Source of the DNA: Thauera sp. | Lineage (GTDB): Bacteria; Pseudomonadota; Gammaproteobacteria; Burkholderiales; Rhodocyclaceae | Direction: 5' to 3' | Length of the DNA stretch: 34,745 bases | Assembly: GCA_024710965.1 (NCBI GenBank) | Contig: JANJTU010000131.1 | Coordinates: 1 to 34,745 of the forward strand | Shown: positions 23,976-32,968 of the stretch, in pieces | Numbering within the stretch: the stretch's first letter is position 1 | Layout: each line of letters begins with the position of its first letter | Made by a program: the position numbers and the translations under genes | The notes under the pieces: model-generated | What the model was told of the DNA's origin: nothing | The model's input: only the letters and a program-made list of their open reading frames with translations | Databases searched by the model: none

Positions 23976-24746
23976 TCAGGCCGGCGTGCGCCGGCGCTGC
24001 GCGCGCTCGACGCGGCGGACCTCGTCCTGCGCTTCGGTCAGCACCTCCTCGACGTAGTGCAGGTGCCGGCTCGACATCGCGCGCGCGTCCTCGGCGCGGC
24101 CTTCCATGATCGCGCGATAGAGGTCGCGGTGCTGCGCCATCAGCGTCTCGCGCACCTCGCTGCCGTGCGGATACATGCCGCCGATGTTGGTCACGACGTT
24201 GCGTTCGAGCAATTCGAACAGGCTGCGGATCGTGTGCAGCAGCACCGCGTTGTGGCTCGCCTCGGCGATGGCGAGGTGAAAGTGGGCGTCGGCCACGCCT
24301 TCCTCGGCACGGCTGCCGCGGCCCTCGCGCGCATGGCATTCGGCGAGCTTGTCGAAGGCGGCGGTGAGGCGTTCGCGATCCGGCGCGGTGGCGCGCAGCG
24401 CCGCGTAGTAGGCGCATGAGCCTTCCAGCGTGTGGCGGAACTCGAGCAGGTCGCGGTGTGCCTCCGGGTTCTTCGCCAGCAGTTCCAGCAGCGGATCGCG
24501 GAAGGACGAGCCGAGCGTCTCGGTGACGAAGGTACCGCCGCCGTGGCGGCTCGTGAGCAGCCCGCGCGCCACCAGCTTCTGCAATGCCTCGCGCAGCGAC
24601 GGGCGCGACACGCCGAACTCCTCGGCCAGCGTGCGCTCGGCGGGCAGGCGCTCGCCGGGCTTGAGCGTGCCCTCCAGGATCAGGGTCTCGATCCGGTCGA
24701 CGATGTCGTCGGCCAGGCGGCGTTGCTGCAGCGGGGGGGCTTTCAT
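23976..24746 (-). CDS. lldR: Lactate-responsive GntR/FadR-family regulator
   Basis: The 256-residue protein has a winged helix (about 10-75; ERLPAERTLAEEFGVSRP, SLREALQKLVARGLL) and a C-terminal FCD domain (about 98-235) with the metal-binding pattern in DAHFHLAIAEASHN, AQHRDLYRAI and SRHLHYVEE. It belongs to the LldR/PdhR subgroup and is divergent from lldPEFG, so it should respond to L-lactate. A TGGT-N3-ACCA site in the shared intergenic region fits its binding motif. The ATG at 24746 is taken because the family N-terminus begins there; the open frame to 24869 adds only low-complexity residues. Confidence 0.92.
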   Translation of the reverse strand: MKAPPLQQRRLADDIVDRIETLILEGTLKPGERLPAERTLAEEFGVSRPSLREALQKLVARGLLTSRHGGGTFVTETLGSSFRDPLLELLAKNPEAHRDLLEFRHTLEGSCAYYAALRATAPDRERLTAAFDKLAECHAREGRGSRAEEGVADAHFHLAIAEASHNAVLLHTIRSLFELLERNVVTNIGGMYPHGSEVRETLMAQHRDLYRAIMEGRAEDARAMSSRHLHYVEEVLTEAQDEVRRVERAQRRRTPA

Positions 24747-24904
24747 GGCTTCGTTCCAGTTCGTCGTGCTGTCGCCGGCGCGCGGCGCAAGGGCGGCCGC
24801 AGGCGCAGGCGGGAATCTATCGGGGCGGACCGGCGGCGGCAAGGTGGCTGCCGCAGGCCGCGATCGCAACGTTATGTCTTCATCCGGATTTTTGATCGCG
24901 GCGA

Positions 24905-24933
24905 TTGACAGTCGGGAAGGCGTCCCCTAGTCT
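24905..24933 (+). promoter_or_regulatory. lldP promoter
   Basis: A perfect -35 TTGACA (24905-24910) is followed after 17 bp by TAGTCT (24928-24933), a weak -10. The start would lie near 24940, immediately before the operator. Confidence 0.6.
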
Positions 24934-24940
24934 AGAGCAA

Positions 24941-24967
24941 CTTTTGGTCAAGTGGTAATACCAAAAG
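24941..24967 (+). promoter_or_regulatory. LldR operator, nested palindromes
   Basis: TGGT-AAT-ACCA (24953-24963) fits the FadR-subfamily consensus TNGTNNNACNA used by LldR/PdhR. The right half also pairs with an outer half CTTTTGGT (24941-24948)/ACCAAAAG (24960-24967). This gives three TGGT-type half-sites in 27 bp, just downstream of the predicted transcription start, where binding would block elongation or promoter clearance. Confidence 0.72.
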
Positions 24968-25008
24968 CGCGAAAGGCACGACATTTCAATCGGTTCGAGG
25001 AGGGGTTC

Positions 25009-25065
25009 ATGGCTGTGATGCGTTTCGGTGGGTCCGACCAACTTGCACGGCGCGCGCCGTGCTGA
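25009..25065 (+). CDS. 18-residue leader peptide upstream of lldP
   Basis: [18 protein letters not shown] has a strong Shine-Dalgarno GAGGAGGGG (24997-25005) and ends 14 bases before the lldP ATG. Its last six codons coincide with the perfect palindrome GCACGGCGCGCGCCGTGC (25045-25062). It is a plausible regulatory leader, but the short length means chance cannot be excluded. Confidence 0.4.
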   Translation: MAVMRFGGSDQLARRAPC

Positions 25066-25079
25066 GCGGGGGACAGTCC

Positions 25080-26777
25080 ATGCAACCAGGCATGCTTGCC
25101 TTCCTCGCCTTCTCGCCGATCCTGCTCGCGGCGATCCTGCTCGTCGGCCTGCGCTGGCCGGCCAAGCGCGCGATGCCGATGGTCTACCTGCTGACGGCGG
25201 GAATCGGCCTCTTCGCGTGGGACATGAGCGTCAACCGCGTCCTCGCCTCGACCGTGCAGGGCCTGGTGATCACGATCGGCGTGCTGTGGATCATCTTCGG
25301 CGCGATCCTGCTGCTGAACACCCTTAAGTATTCGGGCGGCATCACCGCGATCCGCGCCGGCTTCGCCACGATCAGCCCGGATCGCCGCATCCAGGCGATC
25401 ATCATCGCCTGGCTGTTTGGCTGCTTCATCGAAGGCGCTTCCGGCTTCGGCACGCCGGCGGCGATCGCCGCGCCGCTGCTGGTGGCGATCGGCTTTCCGG
25501 CGCTGGCGGCGGTGCTGCTCGGCATGCTGGTGCAGAGCACGCCGGTGTCCTTCGGCGCGGTCGGCACGCCGATCATCATCGGCGTCAACAGCGGCCTCGA
25601 CACCGCCACGCTGGGTGCCCAGCTCGCCGCGCAGGGTTCGAGCTGGGAGGTGTTCCTGCAGCTGATCACGGGCAAGGTCGCGATCATCCACGCCCTCGTC
25701 GGCACCGTCATGCCGCTGATCATGGTGCTGATGCTGGTGCGCTTCTTCGGCAAGGAGAAGAGCTGGAAGGCGGGCTTCGAAGTGCTGCCCTTCGCACTCT
25801 TCGCCGGCCTCGCGTTCACGCTGCCCTATGCCGCCACCGGCGTCTTCCTCGGGCCGGAGTTTCCGTCGCTGCTCGGTGGCCTGGCCGGGCTGGCGATCGT
25901 CACCACGGCGGCGCACTTCGGCTTTCTGGTGCCGAAGTCGCAGTGGGATTTCGCCGACCCGAAGGACTGGCCGAGCGAGTGGCTGGGCAGTGTCGAGATG
26001 AAGCTCGACCAACTGCCCAAGCATCACAAGATCGGCACGCTGCGCGCCTGGCTGCCCTACGTGCTGGTGGGCGCGCTGCTGGTGCTGAGCCGCGTGTTCC
26101 CGGAAGTGGGCAAGGCGCTCAAGTCGGTGGTGCTGGTGTTCCCGGACATCCTCGGCGAGAAGGGCATCAAGGCCGATTTCATGCCGCTCTACCTGCCCGG
26201 CGGCATCCTCGTCGCGGTGGTGCTGATCACCGTGTTCCTGCACCGCATGCACGTGCGCTCGCTGGTGAAGGCGGTCGGCGAGTCCTCGCGCGTGCTGCTC
26301 GGCGCGGGCTTCGTGCTGCTGTTCACGGTGCCGATGGTGCGCATCCTGATCAACTCCGGCGTCAATGCGGCAGACCTGCCGAGCATGCCGATCGCGATGG
26401 CGCAGTGGGTGGCCGACAGCGTGGGCACGGTGTATCCGCTGCTGGCGCCCGCGGTCGGTGCGCTGGGCGCCTTCATCGCCGGCTCGAACACGGTCAGCAA
26501 CATGATGCTGAGCCAGTTCCAGTTCGGCGTCGCCACTACGCTCGGCATCTCGGGCGCGCTGATCGTGGCGGTGCAGGCGATCGGCGCTGCCGCCGGCAAC
26601 ATGGTGGCGATCCACAACGTCGTCGCCGCCTCGGCCACGGTGGGCCTGCTCGGCCGCGAGGGCGTCACGCTGCGCAAGACGATCTGGCCCACGCTCTACT
26701 ACGTGGGCATGACCGGCGTGCTCGCCCTGGTGGCGATCTACATCCTCGGCGTCAGCGACCCCCTGATGGCGCGCTGA
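25080..26777 (+). CDS. lldP: L-lactate permease
   Basis: The 565-residue inner-membrane protein is an LctP-family lactate/glycolate:proton symporter with about 13 membrane helices. Family motifs include [50 protein letters not shown] and [24 protein letters not shown] (given here in pieces of 21 or fewer: [30 protein letters not shown]). GCGGGGGAC before the ATG at 25080 acts as Shine-Dalgarno; the frame is open to a GTG at 25059 but that lies inside the leader palindrome region. It is the first gene of the lldPEFG transcript, opposite lldR. Confidence 0.95.
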   Translation: MQPGMLAFLAFSPILLAAILLVGLRWPAKRAMPMVYLLTAGIGLFAWDMSVNRVLASTVQGLVITIGVLWIIFGAILLLNTLKYSGGITAIRAGFATISPDRRIQAIIIAWLFGCFIEGASGFGTPAAIAAPLLVAIGFPALAAVLLGMLVQSTPVSFGAVGTPIIIGVNSGLDTATLGAQLAAQGSSWEVFLQLITGKVAIIHALVGTVMPLIMVLMLVRFFGKEKSWKAGFEVLPFALFAGLAFTLPYAATGVFLGPEFPSLLGGLAGLAIVTTAAHFGFLVPKSQWDFADPKDWPSEWLGSVEMKLDQLPKHHKIGTLRAWLPYVLVGALLVLSRVFPEVGKALKSVVLVFPDILGEKGIKADFMPLYLPGGILVAVVLITVFLHRMHVRSLVKAVGESSRVLLGAGFVLLFTVPMVRILINSGVNAADLPSMPIAMAQWVADSVGTVYPLLAPAVGALGAFIAGSNTVSNMMLSQFQFGVATTLGISGALIVAVQAIGAAAGNMVAIHNVVAASATVGLLGREGVTLRKTIWPTLYYVGMTGVLALVAIYILGVSDPLMAR

Positions 26778-26818
26778 GCCCGGAGCGTGCCGCCTGCGCG
26801 GCGCGCAATGCACAATCA

Positions 26819-26856
26819 CTGCCGGCAGCTGCGCCAGAGGGCGCGGCTGCTGGCAG
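26819..26856 (+). promoter_or_regulatory. 17-bp intercistronic hairpin between lldP and lldE
   Basis: CTGCCGGCAGCTGCGCC (26819-26835) pairs over all 17 positions (two G-U) with GGCGCGGCTGCTGGCAG (26840-26856); the loop is AGAG. There is no U-tract, so it is not a typical terminator. A stem like this often protects mRNA 3' ends or marks a processing point. Confidence 0.7.
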
Positions 26857-26886
26857 AATCACGGAAAAACCACGGAGACGAAGCGC

Positions 26887-27720
26887 ATGAGCCACCTGCC
26901 TGCCGCTGCAGCCCCCAACGCGACACGCGTCGCACCCCCGCTCGAGGCGCCGCGCCGCTATCCGGCGCAGAAGCCGAGCGACGTCTACCTGTTCGGCACC
27001 TGCGTGCTCGACCTCTTCTTCCCCGAGGCCGGCATGGACGCGATCCGCCTGCTCGAGCGCGAAGGCATCAAGGTCCATTTCCCGCAGGGGCAGAGCTGTT
27101 GCGGGCAGCCGGCCTACACCTCGGGCTACACCGCCGAGGCGCGCGAGGTGGCGCGGGCGCAGCTCGCGCTGTTCGGCGGCGACTGGCCGCTGGTGGTGCC
27201 GTCCGGCTCCTGTGCGGGCATGTTCCGTCACCACTACTACGAGCTGTTCAAGGACGAGCCCGAGACGCTGCGGCAGGTCGAGGCGCTCGCCGAGCGCACC
27301 TACGAGCTCGCCGAGTTCCTGCTCGAGGTCTGCCGCATCGAGCTGCAGGACAGTGGTGCGCCGGTGAAGGTGGCGCTGCACACCTCCTGTTCGGCGCGGC
27401 GCGAGATGAACACCCACCTGCACGGTCGCACGCTGCTCGCCCAGCTCGGCCAGGTCGAGCGCGTCGACCACGACCACGAGAGCGAGTGCTGCGGCTTCGG
27501 CGGCGCCTTCAGCGTGCGCATGCCCGACATCTCCGGCGCCATGGTGCGCGACAAGACCGCGGCGCTGAAGGGCTCGGGCGCGGCCGAGGTGGTCAGTGCC
27601 GACTGCGGCTGCCTGCTCAACATCAACGGTGCCTTCGAGAAGCAGCGCGACGAGCTGCGCGGCGAGCACCTGGCCAGCTTCCTGCTGCGCCGCACCGGCG
27701 GCAAGGAGGGCGGCAAATGA
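26887..27720 (+). CDS. lldE: L-lactate utilisation protein LldE (LutA)
   Basis: The 277-residue protein is the CCG-domain subunit of the iron-sulfur L-lactate dehydrogenase complex LldEFG/LutABC. Two CCG modules are visible: FGTCVLDLFFP ... SCCGQPAYTSGY and HTSCSARREM ... ECCGFGGAFSVRM, plus SADCGCLLN. The complex oxidises L-lactate to pyruvate. The N-terminal 38 residues are an Ala/Pro-rich extension not present in E. coli YkgE. GGAG (26875-26878) is the ribosome site. The stop overlaps the lldF ATG (ATGA), so translation is coupled. Confidence 0.94.
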   Translation: MSHLPAAAAPNATRVAPPLEAPRRYPAQKPSDVYLFGTCVLDLFFPEAGMDAIRLLEREGIKVHFPQGQSCCGQPAYTSGYTAEAREVARAQLALFGGDWPLVVPSGSCAGMFRHHYYELFKDEPETLRQVEALAERTYELAEFLLEVCRIELQDSGAPVKVALHTSCSARREMNTHLHGRTLLAQLGQVERVDHDHESECCGFGGAFSVRMPDISGAMVRDKTAALKGSGAAEVVSADCGCLLNINGAFEKQRDELRGEHLASFLLRRTGGKEGGK

Positions 27721-29156
27721 GCACGATGACCGACACCCCCGCCGTCCCGCTCGAGTTCAAGCGCCGCGCCCATGACGCAGTGCACGACGTGCAGCTGCGC
27801 AAGAACTTCCGCGGCGCGATGGACTTCCTGATGGCCAAGCGCGCGGCGCAGTTTACCGACATTGACGAGCGCGAGCAGCTGCGCGCCTTCGGCAACCGCG
27901 TGCGCGCGCGGGCGCTGTCGAAGCTGCCCGAACTGCTCGAGCGTCTGGAGGCCAAGCTGACGCGCAACGGCGTCAAGGTGCACTGGGCAGAGACGGTCGA
28001 GGAAGCCAACGCCATCGTGCACGACATCGTCCAGGCCCACGCGGCGAAGAAGGTCATCAAGGGCAAGTCGATGGTCAGCGAGGAGATGGAGATGAACCAT
28101 TACCTCGAAGGCCACGGCGTGGATTGCCTGGAATCCGACATGGGCGAGTTCATCGTCCAGCTCGGCAAGGAGAAGCCCTCGCACATCATCATGCCGGCGA
28201 TCCACCTCAACGCCGGTCAGGTCGCCTCGCTGTTCCACGACAAGCTCGAGGTCGATTACACCGAGGACGTCGACCGCCTGATCCAGATCGGCCGCGAGAC
28301 GCTGCGGCGCAAGTTCTTCGAGGCCGACATCGGTGTCTCCGGCGTCAACTTCGCCGTCGCCGAGACCGGCTCGCTGCTGCTGGTGGAAAACGAGGGCAAT
28401 GGCCGCATGTCGACGACGGTGCCGCCGGTGCACATCGCCGTCACCGGCATCGAGAAGGTGGTCGAGAACCTGCGCGACGTCGTGCCGCTGCTGTCGCTGC
28501 TGACGCGCTCGGCCACCGGCCAGCCGATCACGACCTACGTCAACCTGATCTCCGGCCCGCGCAAGGCGAACGAGCTCGACGGCCCGCGCGAGGTGCATCT
28601 GGTGCTGCTCGACAACGGCCGCAGCCAGGCCTTCGCCGACGGCGAGCTGCGCCAGACGCTGAACTGCATCCGCTGCGGCGCATGCATGAACCACTGCCCG
28701 GTCTACACCCGCATCGGCGGCCACGCCTACGGCACGGTCTATCCGGGGCCGATCGGCAAGATCATCTCGCCGCACATGCTCGGCCTGGAGGAAACGAAGG
28801 ACCTGCCCAGCGCCTCGTCGATGTGCGGCGCCTGCGGCGAAGTCTGCCCGGTCAAGATCCCGATCCCCGCGCTGCTGCGTCGCCTGCGCGAGGAGGCGGT
28901 GCGTCCGCCCGAGGAGACGCCGCACCACATGCGCGGCCAGGGCGCGAAGTATTCGGCGACCGAGCGCCTGGTGTGGAAGGCCTGGCGCAAGCTCAACACC
29001 TCGCCCGCGCTGTACAAGGCCTTCGGCTACGCCGGCACCCGCCTGCGGGGGCTGATGCCGGCCAAGCTCGGACCGTGGACCGAACACCATGCGCCGCCCA
29101 AGCTCGCCGCCCGCAGCCTGCACGAGATGGCCCGCGACCACCTGGGAGAAGACTGA
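27717..29156 (+). CDS. lldF: L-lactate utilisation iron-sulfur protein LldF (LutB)
   Basis: The 479-residue subunit has an N-terminal LutB domain (about 70-290; KVIKGKSMVSEEMEMNHYLE, ETGSLLLVENEGNGRM). Two iron-sulfur motifs follow: C317-x2-C320-x2-C323-x3-C327P and C370-x2-C373-x3-C377P, in the usual ferredoxin-like arrangement, with a LutB C-terminal region. It carries electrons in the lactate oxidase complex. The start is fixed by the ATGA overlap with lldE and by AAGGAGGG just upstream. A longer open frame starting at 26787 in the same phase is a shadow of lldE. Confidence 0.95.
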   Translation: MSTMTDTPAVPLEFKRRAHDAVHDVQLRKNFRGAMDFLMAKRAAQFTDIDEREQLRAFGNRVRARALSKLPELLERLEAKLTRNGVKVHWAETVEEANAIVHDIVQAHAAKKVIKGKSMVSEEMEMNHYLEGHGVDCLESDMGEFIVQLGKEKPSHIIMPAIHLNAGQVASLFHDKLEVDYTEDVDRLIQIGRETLRRKFFEADIGVSGVNFAVAETGSLLLVENEGNGRMSTTVPPVHIAVTGIEKVVENLRDVVPLLSLLTRSATGQPITTYVNLISGPRKANELDGPREVHLVLLDNGRSQAFADGELRQTLNCIRCGACMNHCPVYTRIGGHAYGTVYPGPIGKIISPHMLGLEETKDLPSASSMCGACGEVCPVKIPIPALLRRLREEAVRPPEETPHHMRGQGAKYSATERLVWKAWRKLNTSPALYKAFGYAGTRLRGLMPAKLGPWTEHHAPPKLAARSLHEMARDHLGED

Positions 29157-29828
29157 ATGAGCGCCAAGGAACGCATTCTGGCCAAGTTGAGGGGCAGCCT
29201 CGAGGGCACGACCCCGCTCGCCGACGACTACGAGGAGGCGCTCGTCACCGCGCCCTGGTCCTACGCACCGGAACAGCGCATCGCTCGCCTGCGCGAACTG
29301 CTCGAGGCGGTGCATGGCGAAACCCTGCTCACCACCGCGGCGGAGTGGCCGGCGCGCGTGCTCGAGGCGCTTGCGGCGCGCGGCGTCGACGAGTTGCTGA
29401 TCTCGCCCGACACCGCGCACGGCCAGCAGTTCGCCGGCTATCTGGCGCTGCACGGCAGCGCGCTGCGGCTCAAGGCTTACGACCGTCCGGTGGAGGCGTG
29501 GAAGGAGGAACTCTTCTTCCACACCCCGGCGAGCCTCACCGGCACGCTCGGCGGCATCGCCGCCACCGGCAGCCTGGTGCTGTGGCCGACGCCGCAGGAG
29601 CCGCGCCTGATGAGCCTGGTGCCGCCCTTCCACATCGCGCTGCTGAAGGCGAGTGAAGTCTGCGACAACTTCCACGAGCTGATGCACAAGCAGAAGTGGG
29701 CCGCCGGCCTGCCCACCAATGCGCTGCTGGTGTCCGGGCCCTCGAAGACCGCCGACATCCAGCAGACGCTGGCCTACGGCGCGCACGGGCCGAAGGAGCT
29801 CCTGGTGTTGATCCTCGCGGACGCCTGA
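29157..29828 (+). CDS. lldG: L-lactate utilisation protein LldG (LutC)
   Basis: The 223-residue protein has the LUD domain shared with LutB (about 60-215; TGTLGGIAATGSLVLWPTPQ, VPPFHIALLKASEV, SGPSKTADIQQTLAYGAHGP). It completes the lldEFG complex. The ATG follows the lldF stop without a gap (TGAATGA), so it is translated by coupling. Its end is followed by a strong GC hairpin. Confidence 0.94.
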   Translation: MSAKERILAKLRGSLEGTTPLADDYEEALVTAPWSYAPEQRIARLRELLEAVHGETLLTTAAEWPARVLEALAARGVDELLISPDTAHGQQFAGYLALHGSALRLKAYDRPVEAWKEELFFHTPASLTGTLGGIAATGSLVLWPTPQEPRLMSLVPPFHIALLKASEVCDNFHELMHKQKWAAGLPTNALLVSGPSKTADIQQTLAYGAHGPKELLVLILADA

Positions 29829-29837
29829 GCACGACGC

Positions 29838-29869
29838 CGCGGCCCGCTCGCCGTCGGGGGCGGGCCGCG
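29838..29869 (+). terminator. 10-bp GC hairpin at the end of the lld operon
   Basis: CGCGGCCCGC (29838-29847) and GCGGGCCGCG (29860-29869) form a perfect stem with a 12-base loop, 10 bases after the lldG stop. No T-run is present. Confidence 0.55.
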
Positions 29870-29897
29870 CGCCGTCCACGGACGTGGCCGACCGGCG

Positions 29898-29903
29898 TAT
29901 AGT
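29898..29903 (+). promoter_or_regulatory. Candidate -10 element for trmA
   Basis: TATAGT (5 of 6) lies 71 bases before the trmA ATG, after the lld hairpin. The -35 is not recognisable. Confidence 0.45.
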
Positions 29904-29973
29904 CCGGCCTCCTCCGTCCACGGCCGGCGCACTGCGCCGGCGCGGCGGGCCTGCCACCGACACCGTGCACACC

Positions 29974-31080
29974 ATGCCGTTACCCGATATCGACCCTGCC
30001 GCCTATCCGTCCCAGCTGGCGGCCAAGGTGGAGCGCTTCCGGCGCGCGTTCGCCGCCTTCGACCTGCCCGAGCCCGCGGTCTTTTCGTCAGAACCGCTGC
30101 ACTACCGGCTGCGTGCCGAGTTCCGCATCTGGCACGAGGGCGAGCGCGTCGACTACGCGATGTTCGACCCCGCCGAGCCGAAGCGGCCGGTCGTCATCGA
30201 CGAGTTTCCCGCCGCGGTCGAGCCGATCTGCGCCGCGATGCCGCGCCTGCGCGAGCGGCTGCAGCAGAGCGAAGCCCTGAAGCGGCGCCTGTTCCAGGTC
30301 GAGTTCCTCGCCACGCTCAGCGGCGAGCTGTTGATCAGTCTCATCTATCACCGCCCGCTCGATGGCCAATGGGAAGCGGCGGCGCGCGCGCTCGCCGCCG
30401 AGCTGCAGGTGCAGCTGATCGGCCGCAGCCGCAAGCAGAAGCTCGTGCTCGAGCGCGACTGGCTGCTCGAGGAGTTCGAGCTCGACGGCCGCCGCCTGCG
30501 CTACCAGCAGATCGAAGGCAGCTTCACCCAGCCCAACGGCGGCGTGAACCGGCAGATGCTCGGCTGGGCGCGCGCGCAGGCGGCCGGGCTGGGCGGCGAC
30601 CTCGTCGAGCTCTACTGCGGCAACGGCAACTTCACGGTCGCGCTCGCGCCGCTGTTCGGCCAGGTGCTGGCGACCGAGATGAGCAAGTCCTCGGTGCGCG
30701 CCGCGCATTACAACCTCGCCGCCAACGGCGTCGACAACGTCACCATGGTGCGCATGTCGAGCGACGAGATCAGCGACGCCTTTGCCGGTGGCCGCGCCTA
30801 CCGGCGCATGCAGGACATCGATCTGGCGCGCTACCGCGGCGCCACGCTGTTCGTCGATCCGCCCCGCAGCGGCCTGGACGCGGCGACGGTCGCGTTCGCG
30901 CGCGGCTTCGGCCACATCCTCTACATCTCCTGCAACCCGGACACGCTGCGCGACAACGTCGCCGCGCTGCAGGCCACGCACCGCATCGGCGCCGCGGCGC
31001 TGTTCGACCAGTTCCCCTACACCCATCACATGGAGTGCGGCGTGCTGCTGACGCGGCGCGAGGACGCCGGGCCGGCCTGA
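29974..31080 (+). CDS. trmA: tRNA (uracil-54) C5-methyltransferase
   Basis: The 368-residue enzyme makes ribothymidine at position 54 of tRNA T-loops with S-adenosylmethionine; E. coli TrmA has 366 residues. It shows ELYCGNGNFTVAL (SAM binding), FVDPPRSGLD, the nucleophile C320 in YISCNPDTL and the general base E354 in THHMECGVLL, offset by four from E. coli C324/E358. The ATG at 29974 gives the family N-terminus (DIDPAAYPSQLAAKVERF); the frame is open to 29884 but the added residues are unlike the family. It is the + strand neighbour converging on the ABC transporter gene. Confidence 0.95.
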   Translation: MPLPDIDPAAYPSQLAAKVERFRRAFAAFDLPEPAVFSSEPLHYRLRAEFRIWHEGERVDYAMFDPAEPKRPVVIDEFPAAVEPICAAMPRLRERLQQSEALKRRLFQVEFLATLSGELLISLIYHRPLDGQWEAAARALAAELQVQLIGRSRKQKLVLERDWLLEEFELDGRRLRYQQIEGSFTQPNGGVNRQMLGWARAQAAGLGGDLVELYCGNGNFTVALAPLFGQVLATEMSKSSVRAAHYNLAANGVDNVTMVRMSSDEISDAFAGGRAYRRMQDIDLARYRGATLFVDPPRSGLDAATVAFARGFGHILYISCNPDTLRDNVAALQATHRIGAAALFDQFPYTHHMECGVLLTRREDAGPA

Positions 31081-31167
31081 GCGCTGCGCGCGCCGTTTGC
31101 GCGCAGGCGGCGACCGCGCCGCCGCAGGGAAGGGAGGGCGAAGCCGGCGCCAGGAAAGGAGGATGGC

Positions 31168-32913
31168 CTAGGAGGCGGCGAACTGCAGGCGCGCGAGGTG
31201 GGCGTACAGCCCGTCGGCGTGCAGCAGCGTCGCGTGGGTGCCGGTCTCGACGATGCGGCCGGCGCTGACGACCACGATGCGGTCGGCCTTCTGCACGGTG
31301 GCGAGGCGGTGTGCGATCACCAGCGTCGTGCGCCGGTGCATCAACCGCGCCAGCGCTGCCTGCACCATGCGCTCGCTCTCGGCGTCGAGCGCGGAGGTGG
31401 CCTCGTCGAGCAGCAGCACAGGGCGGTCGGCGAGCACCGCCCGCGCGATGGCGATGCGCTGGCGCTGACCGCCGGAGAGCTTGACACCGCGCTCGCCCAG
31501 ATCGGTGTCGTAGCCCTGCGGCAGTGTGCGCACGAACTCGTCCGCCCACGCCGCCTCGCAGGCGGCGCGCACCTCGGCGACGCTGGCGTCCGGGCGGCCG
31601 TAGCGCACGTTGTCGGTGACGCTGGCGGCGAAGATCACCGGATCCTGCGGCACGAGCGCGATGTGACGGCGCAGCGCGCGCGGATCGGCCTCGGCCAGCG
31701 GCACGCCGTCCAGGCTCAGCACGCCGCGATCGGGGTCGTAGAAGCGCAGCAGCAGCTGGAACACCGTGGTCTTGCCCGAGCCCGAGGGGCCGACCAGCGC
31801 CACCGTCTCGCCCGGCGCCACCGCGAGGCTGAAATCGGCCAGCGCCGGCGTGTCCGGCCGCGTGGGGTAGTGGAAGGTGACCGCCTCCAGCCGCACGTCG
31901 CCGCGCACCGGCTCGGGCAGCGCGCGCGGCCGGGCCGGTGGCGCGATGCCGGGCTGCGCCTGCAGGATCTCGAGCAGGCGCTCGCTCGCCCCGGCGGCGC
32001 GCTGCAGGTCGCCCCACACTTCCGAGAGGGCGCCGACGCTGCCTGCCACCAGCGCCGCGTAGAAGACGAACGCCGACAGCTGGCCGGCGGTGAGCGCGCC
32101 GGCGAGCACGTCGTGGCCGCCGATCCAGAGGATGAAGGCGATCGCGCCGAACACCAGCAGCATCACCGCGGCGACCAGCCAGGCGCGGGTGCGCACGCGT
32201 TCGCGCGCGGTGTCGAAGCTGCGCGCGATCAGCGTGGCGAAGTCGACGCGGTCGGCGTCCTCGTGCACGTAGGCCTGCACGGTGCGGATCTCGTGCATGG
32301 TCTCGTCGATGCGGCTGCCGAGGTCGGCGACGCGGTCCTGGCTCGCCCGCGCCAGGCGGCGCAGGCGGCGGCCGAAAAGGACGATCGGCGCCACCACCAG
32401 CGGCACGCCGGCCAGCGTCAGCAGGCTGAGCTTGAGGCTGGTGGTGAACATCATCGCCATGCCGCCTGCCAGCAGCAGCGTGTTGCGCAGCGCGATCGAC
32501 AGGCTGGAGCCGATCACGCTCTCGATCTGGGCGGTGTCGGCGGTCAGGCGCGAGATCACCTCGCCGGTGCGCGCGGCCTCGAACCACGACGGCGGCAGCA
32601 CGAGCAGGTGCTCGAAGACGCGCTGGCGCAGGTCTGCGGTGACGCGCTCGCCCAGCCAGGAGACGTTGTAGAAGCGCACGTGGGTCGCCACCGCGAGCAC
32701 CACGATCAGCCCCGCGGTGGCCGCCAGGCTGCGGTCCAGCCACTGCGGGTCGGCGGCGAGAAAGCCGCGGTCGATGACCGCGCGCAGGCCCTGGCCGAGG
32801 GCGAGCATCGCCCCCGCGGCGACGATCAGCGCCAGCGCGGCGAGCGCGACGCGCCGCCGATAGGGGCGCAGCAGCGCAAGCAGCGGCAGGACGGCGCCGA
32901 GGCTGGTGGGCAT
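31168..32913 (-). CDS. ABC exporter, fused membrane and ATPase domains (MsbA/lipid-exporter type)
   Basis: The 581-residue half-transporter has a six-helix exporter domain (about 10-310) and an ATPase domain (about 340-575). Walker A is GPSGSGKTT, the Q-loop is LVPQDPVIF, the signature is [14 protein letters not shown], Walker B is [15 protein letters not shown], and the H-loop is VIAHRL. It should work as a homodimer in the inner membrane; the substrate (lipid, drug or peptide) is not shown. The ATG at 32913 is used; an in-frame TTG at 32928 is a possible earlier start. The family in betaproteobacteria is annotated only as an ABC transporter near purine or FAH genes, and nothing here narrows it. 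Confidence 0.9.
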   Translation of the reverse strand: MPTSLGAVLPLLALLRPYRRRVALAALALIVAAGAMLALGQGLRAVIDRGFLAADPQWLDRSLAATAGLIVVLAVATHVRFYNVSWLGERVTADLRQRVFEHLLVLPPSWFEAARTGEVISRLTADTAQIESVIGSSLSIALRNTLLLAGGMAMMFTTSLKLSLLTLAGVPLVVAPIVLFGRRLRRLARASQDRVADLGSRIDETMHEIRTVQAYVHEDADRVDFATLIARSFDTARERVRTRAWLVAAVMLLVFGAIAFILWIGGHDVLAGALTAGQLSAFVFYAALVAGSVGALSEVWGDLQRAAGASERLLEILQAQPGIAPPARPRALPEPVRGDVRLEAVTFHYPTRPDTPALADFSLAVAPGETVALVGPSGSGKTTVFQLLLRFYDPDRGVLSLDGVPLAEADPRALRRHIALVPQDPVIFAASVTDNVRYGRPDASVAEVRAACEAAWADEFVRTLPQGYDTDLGERGVKLSGGQRQRIAIARAVLADRPVLLLDEATSALDAESERMVQAALARLMHRRTTLVIAHRLATVQKADRIVVVSAGRIVETGTHATLLHADGLYAHLARLQFAAS

Positions 32914-32968
32914 GGCGGGGCGGCTCAAGCGCGCCGGGCGGCCTGGCTGCGGCCGCGGGGCTGCAGGC

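Larger units (their letters stand above)
24747..25008. other. lldR-lldP intergenic control region
   Basis: This 333-bp region up to lldP holds the lldP promoter (24905-24933), the operator (24941-24967), a leader reading frame (25009-25065) and 8-bp inverted arms CCGCGATC/GATCGCGG about 28 bp apart just left of the promoter. The part near lldR (24747-24860) is GC-rich and shows no clear lldR promoter. Confidence 0.6.

Noticed and set aside
24975-24990. GGCACG-N4-TTCAA as a sigma-54 promoter for lldP
   Set aside because: The essential GC of the -12 element is missing, and a TTGACA promoter with operator is a better explanation.
26787-27716. N-terminal extension of the lldF frame starting at 26787
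   Set aside because: It overlaps lldE out of frame; the real lldF start is the ATGA overlap at 27717 with a good ribosome site.
27300-29975. Minus-strand open frame of 891 codons opposite lldE/lldF/lldG
   Set aside because: It is antisense to three recognised coupled genes, has low-complexity composition and no family motifs.
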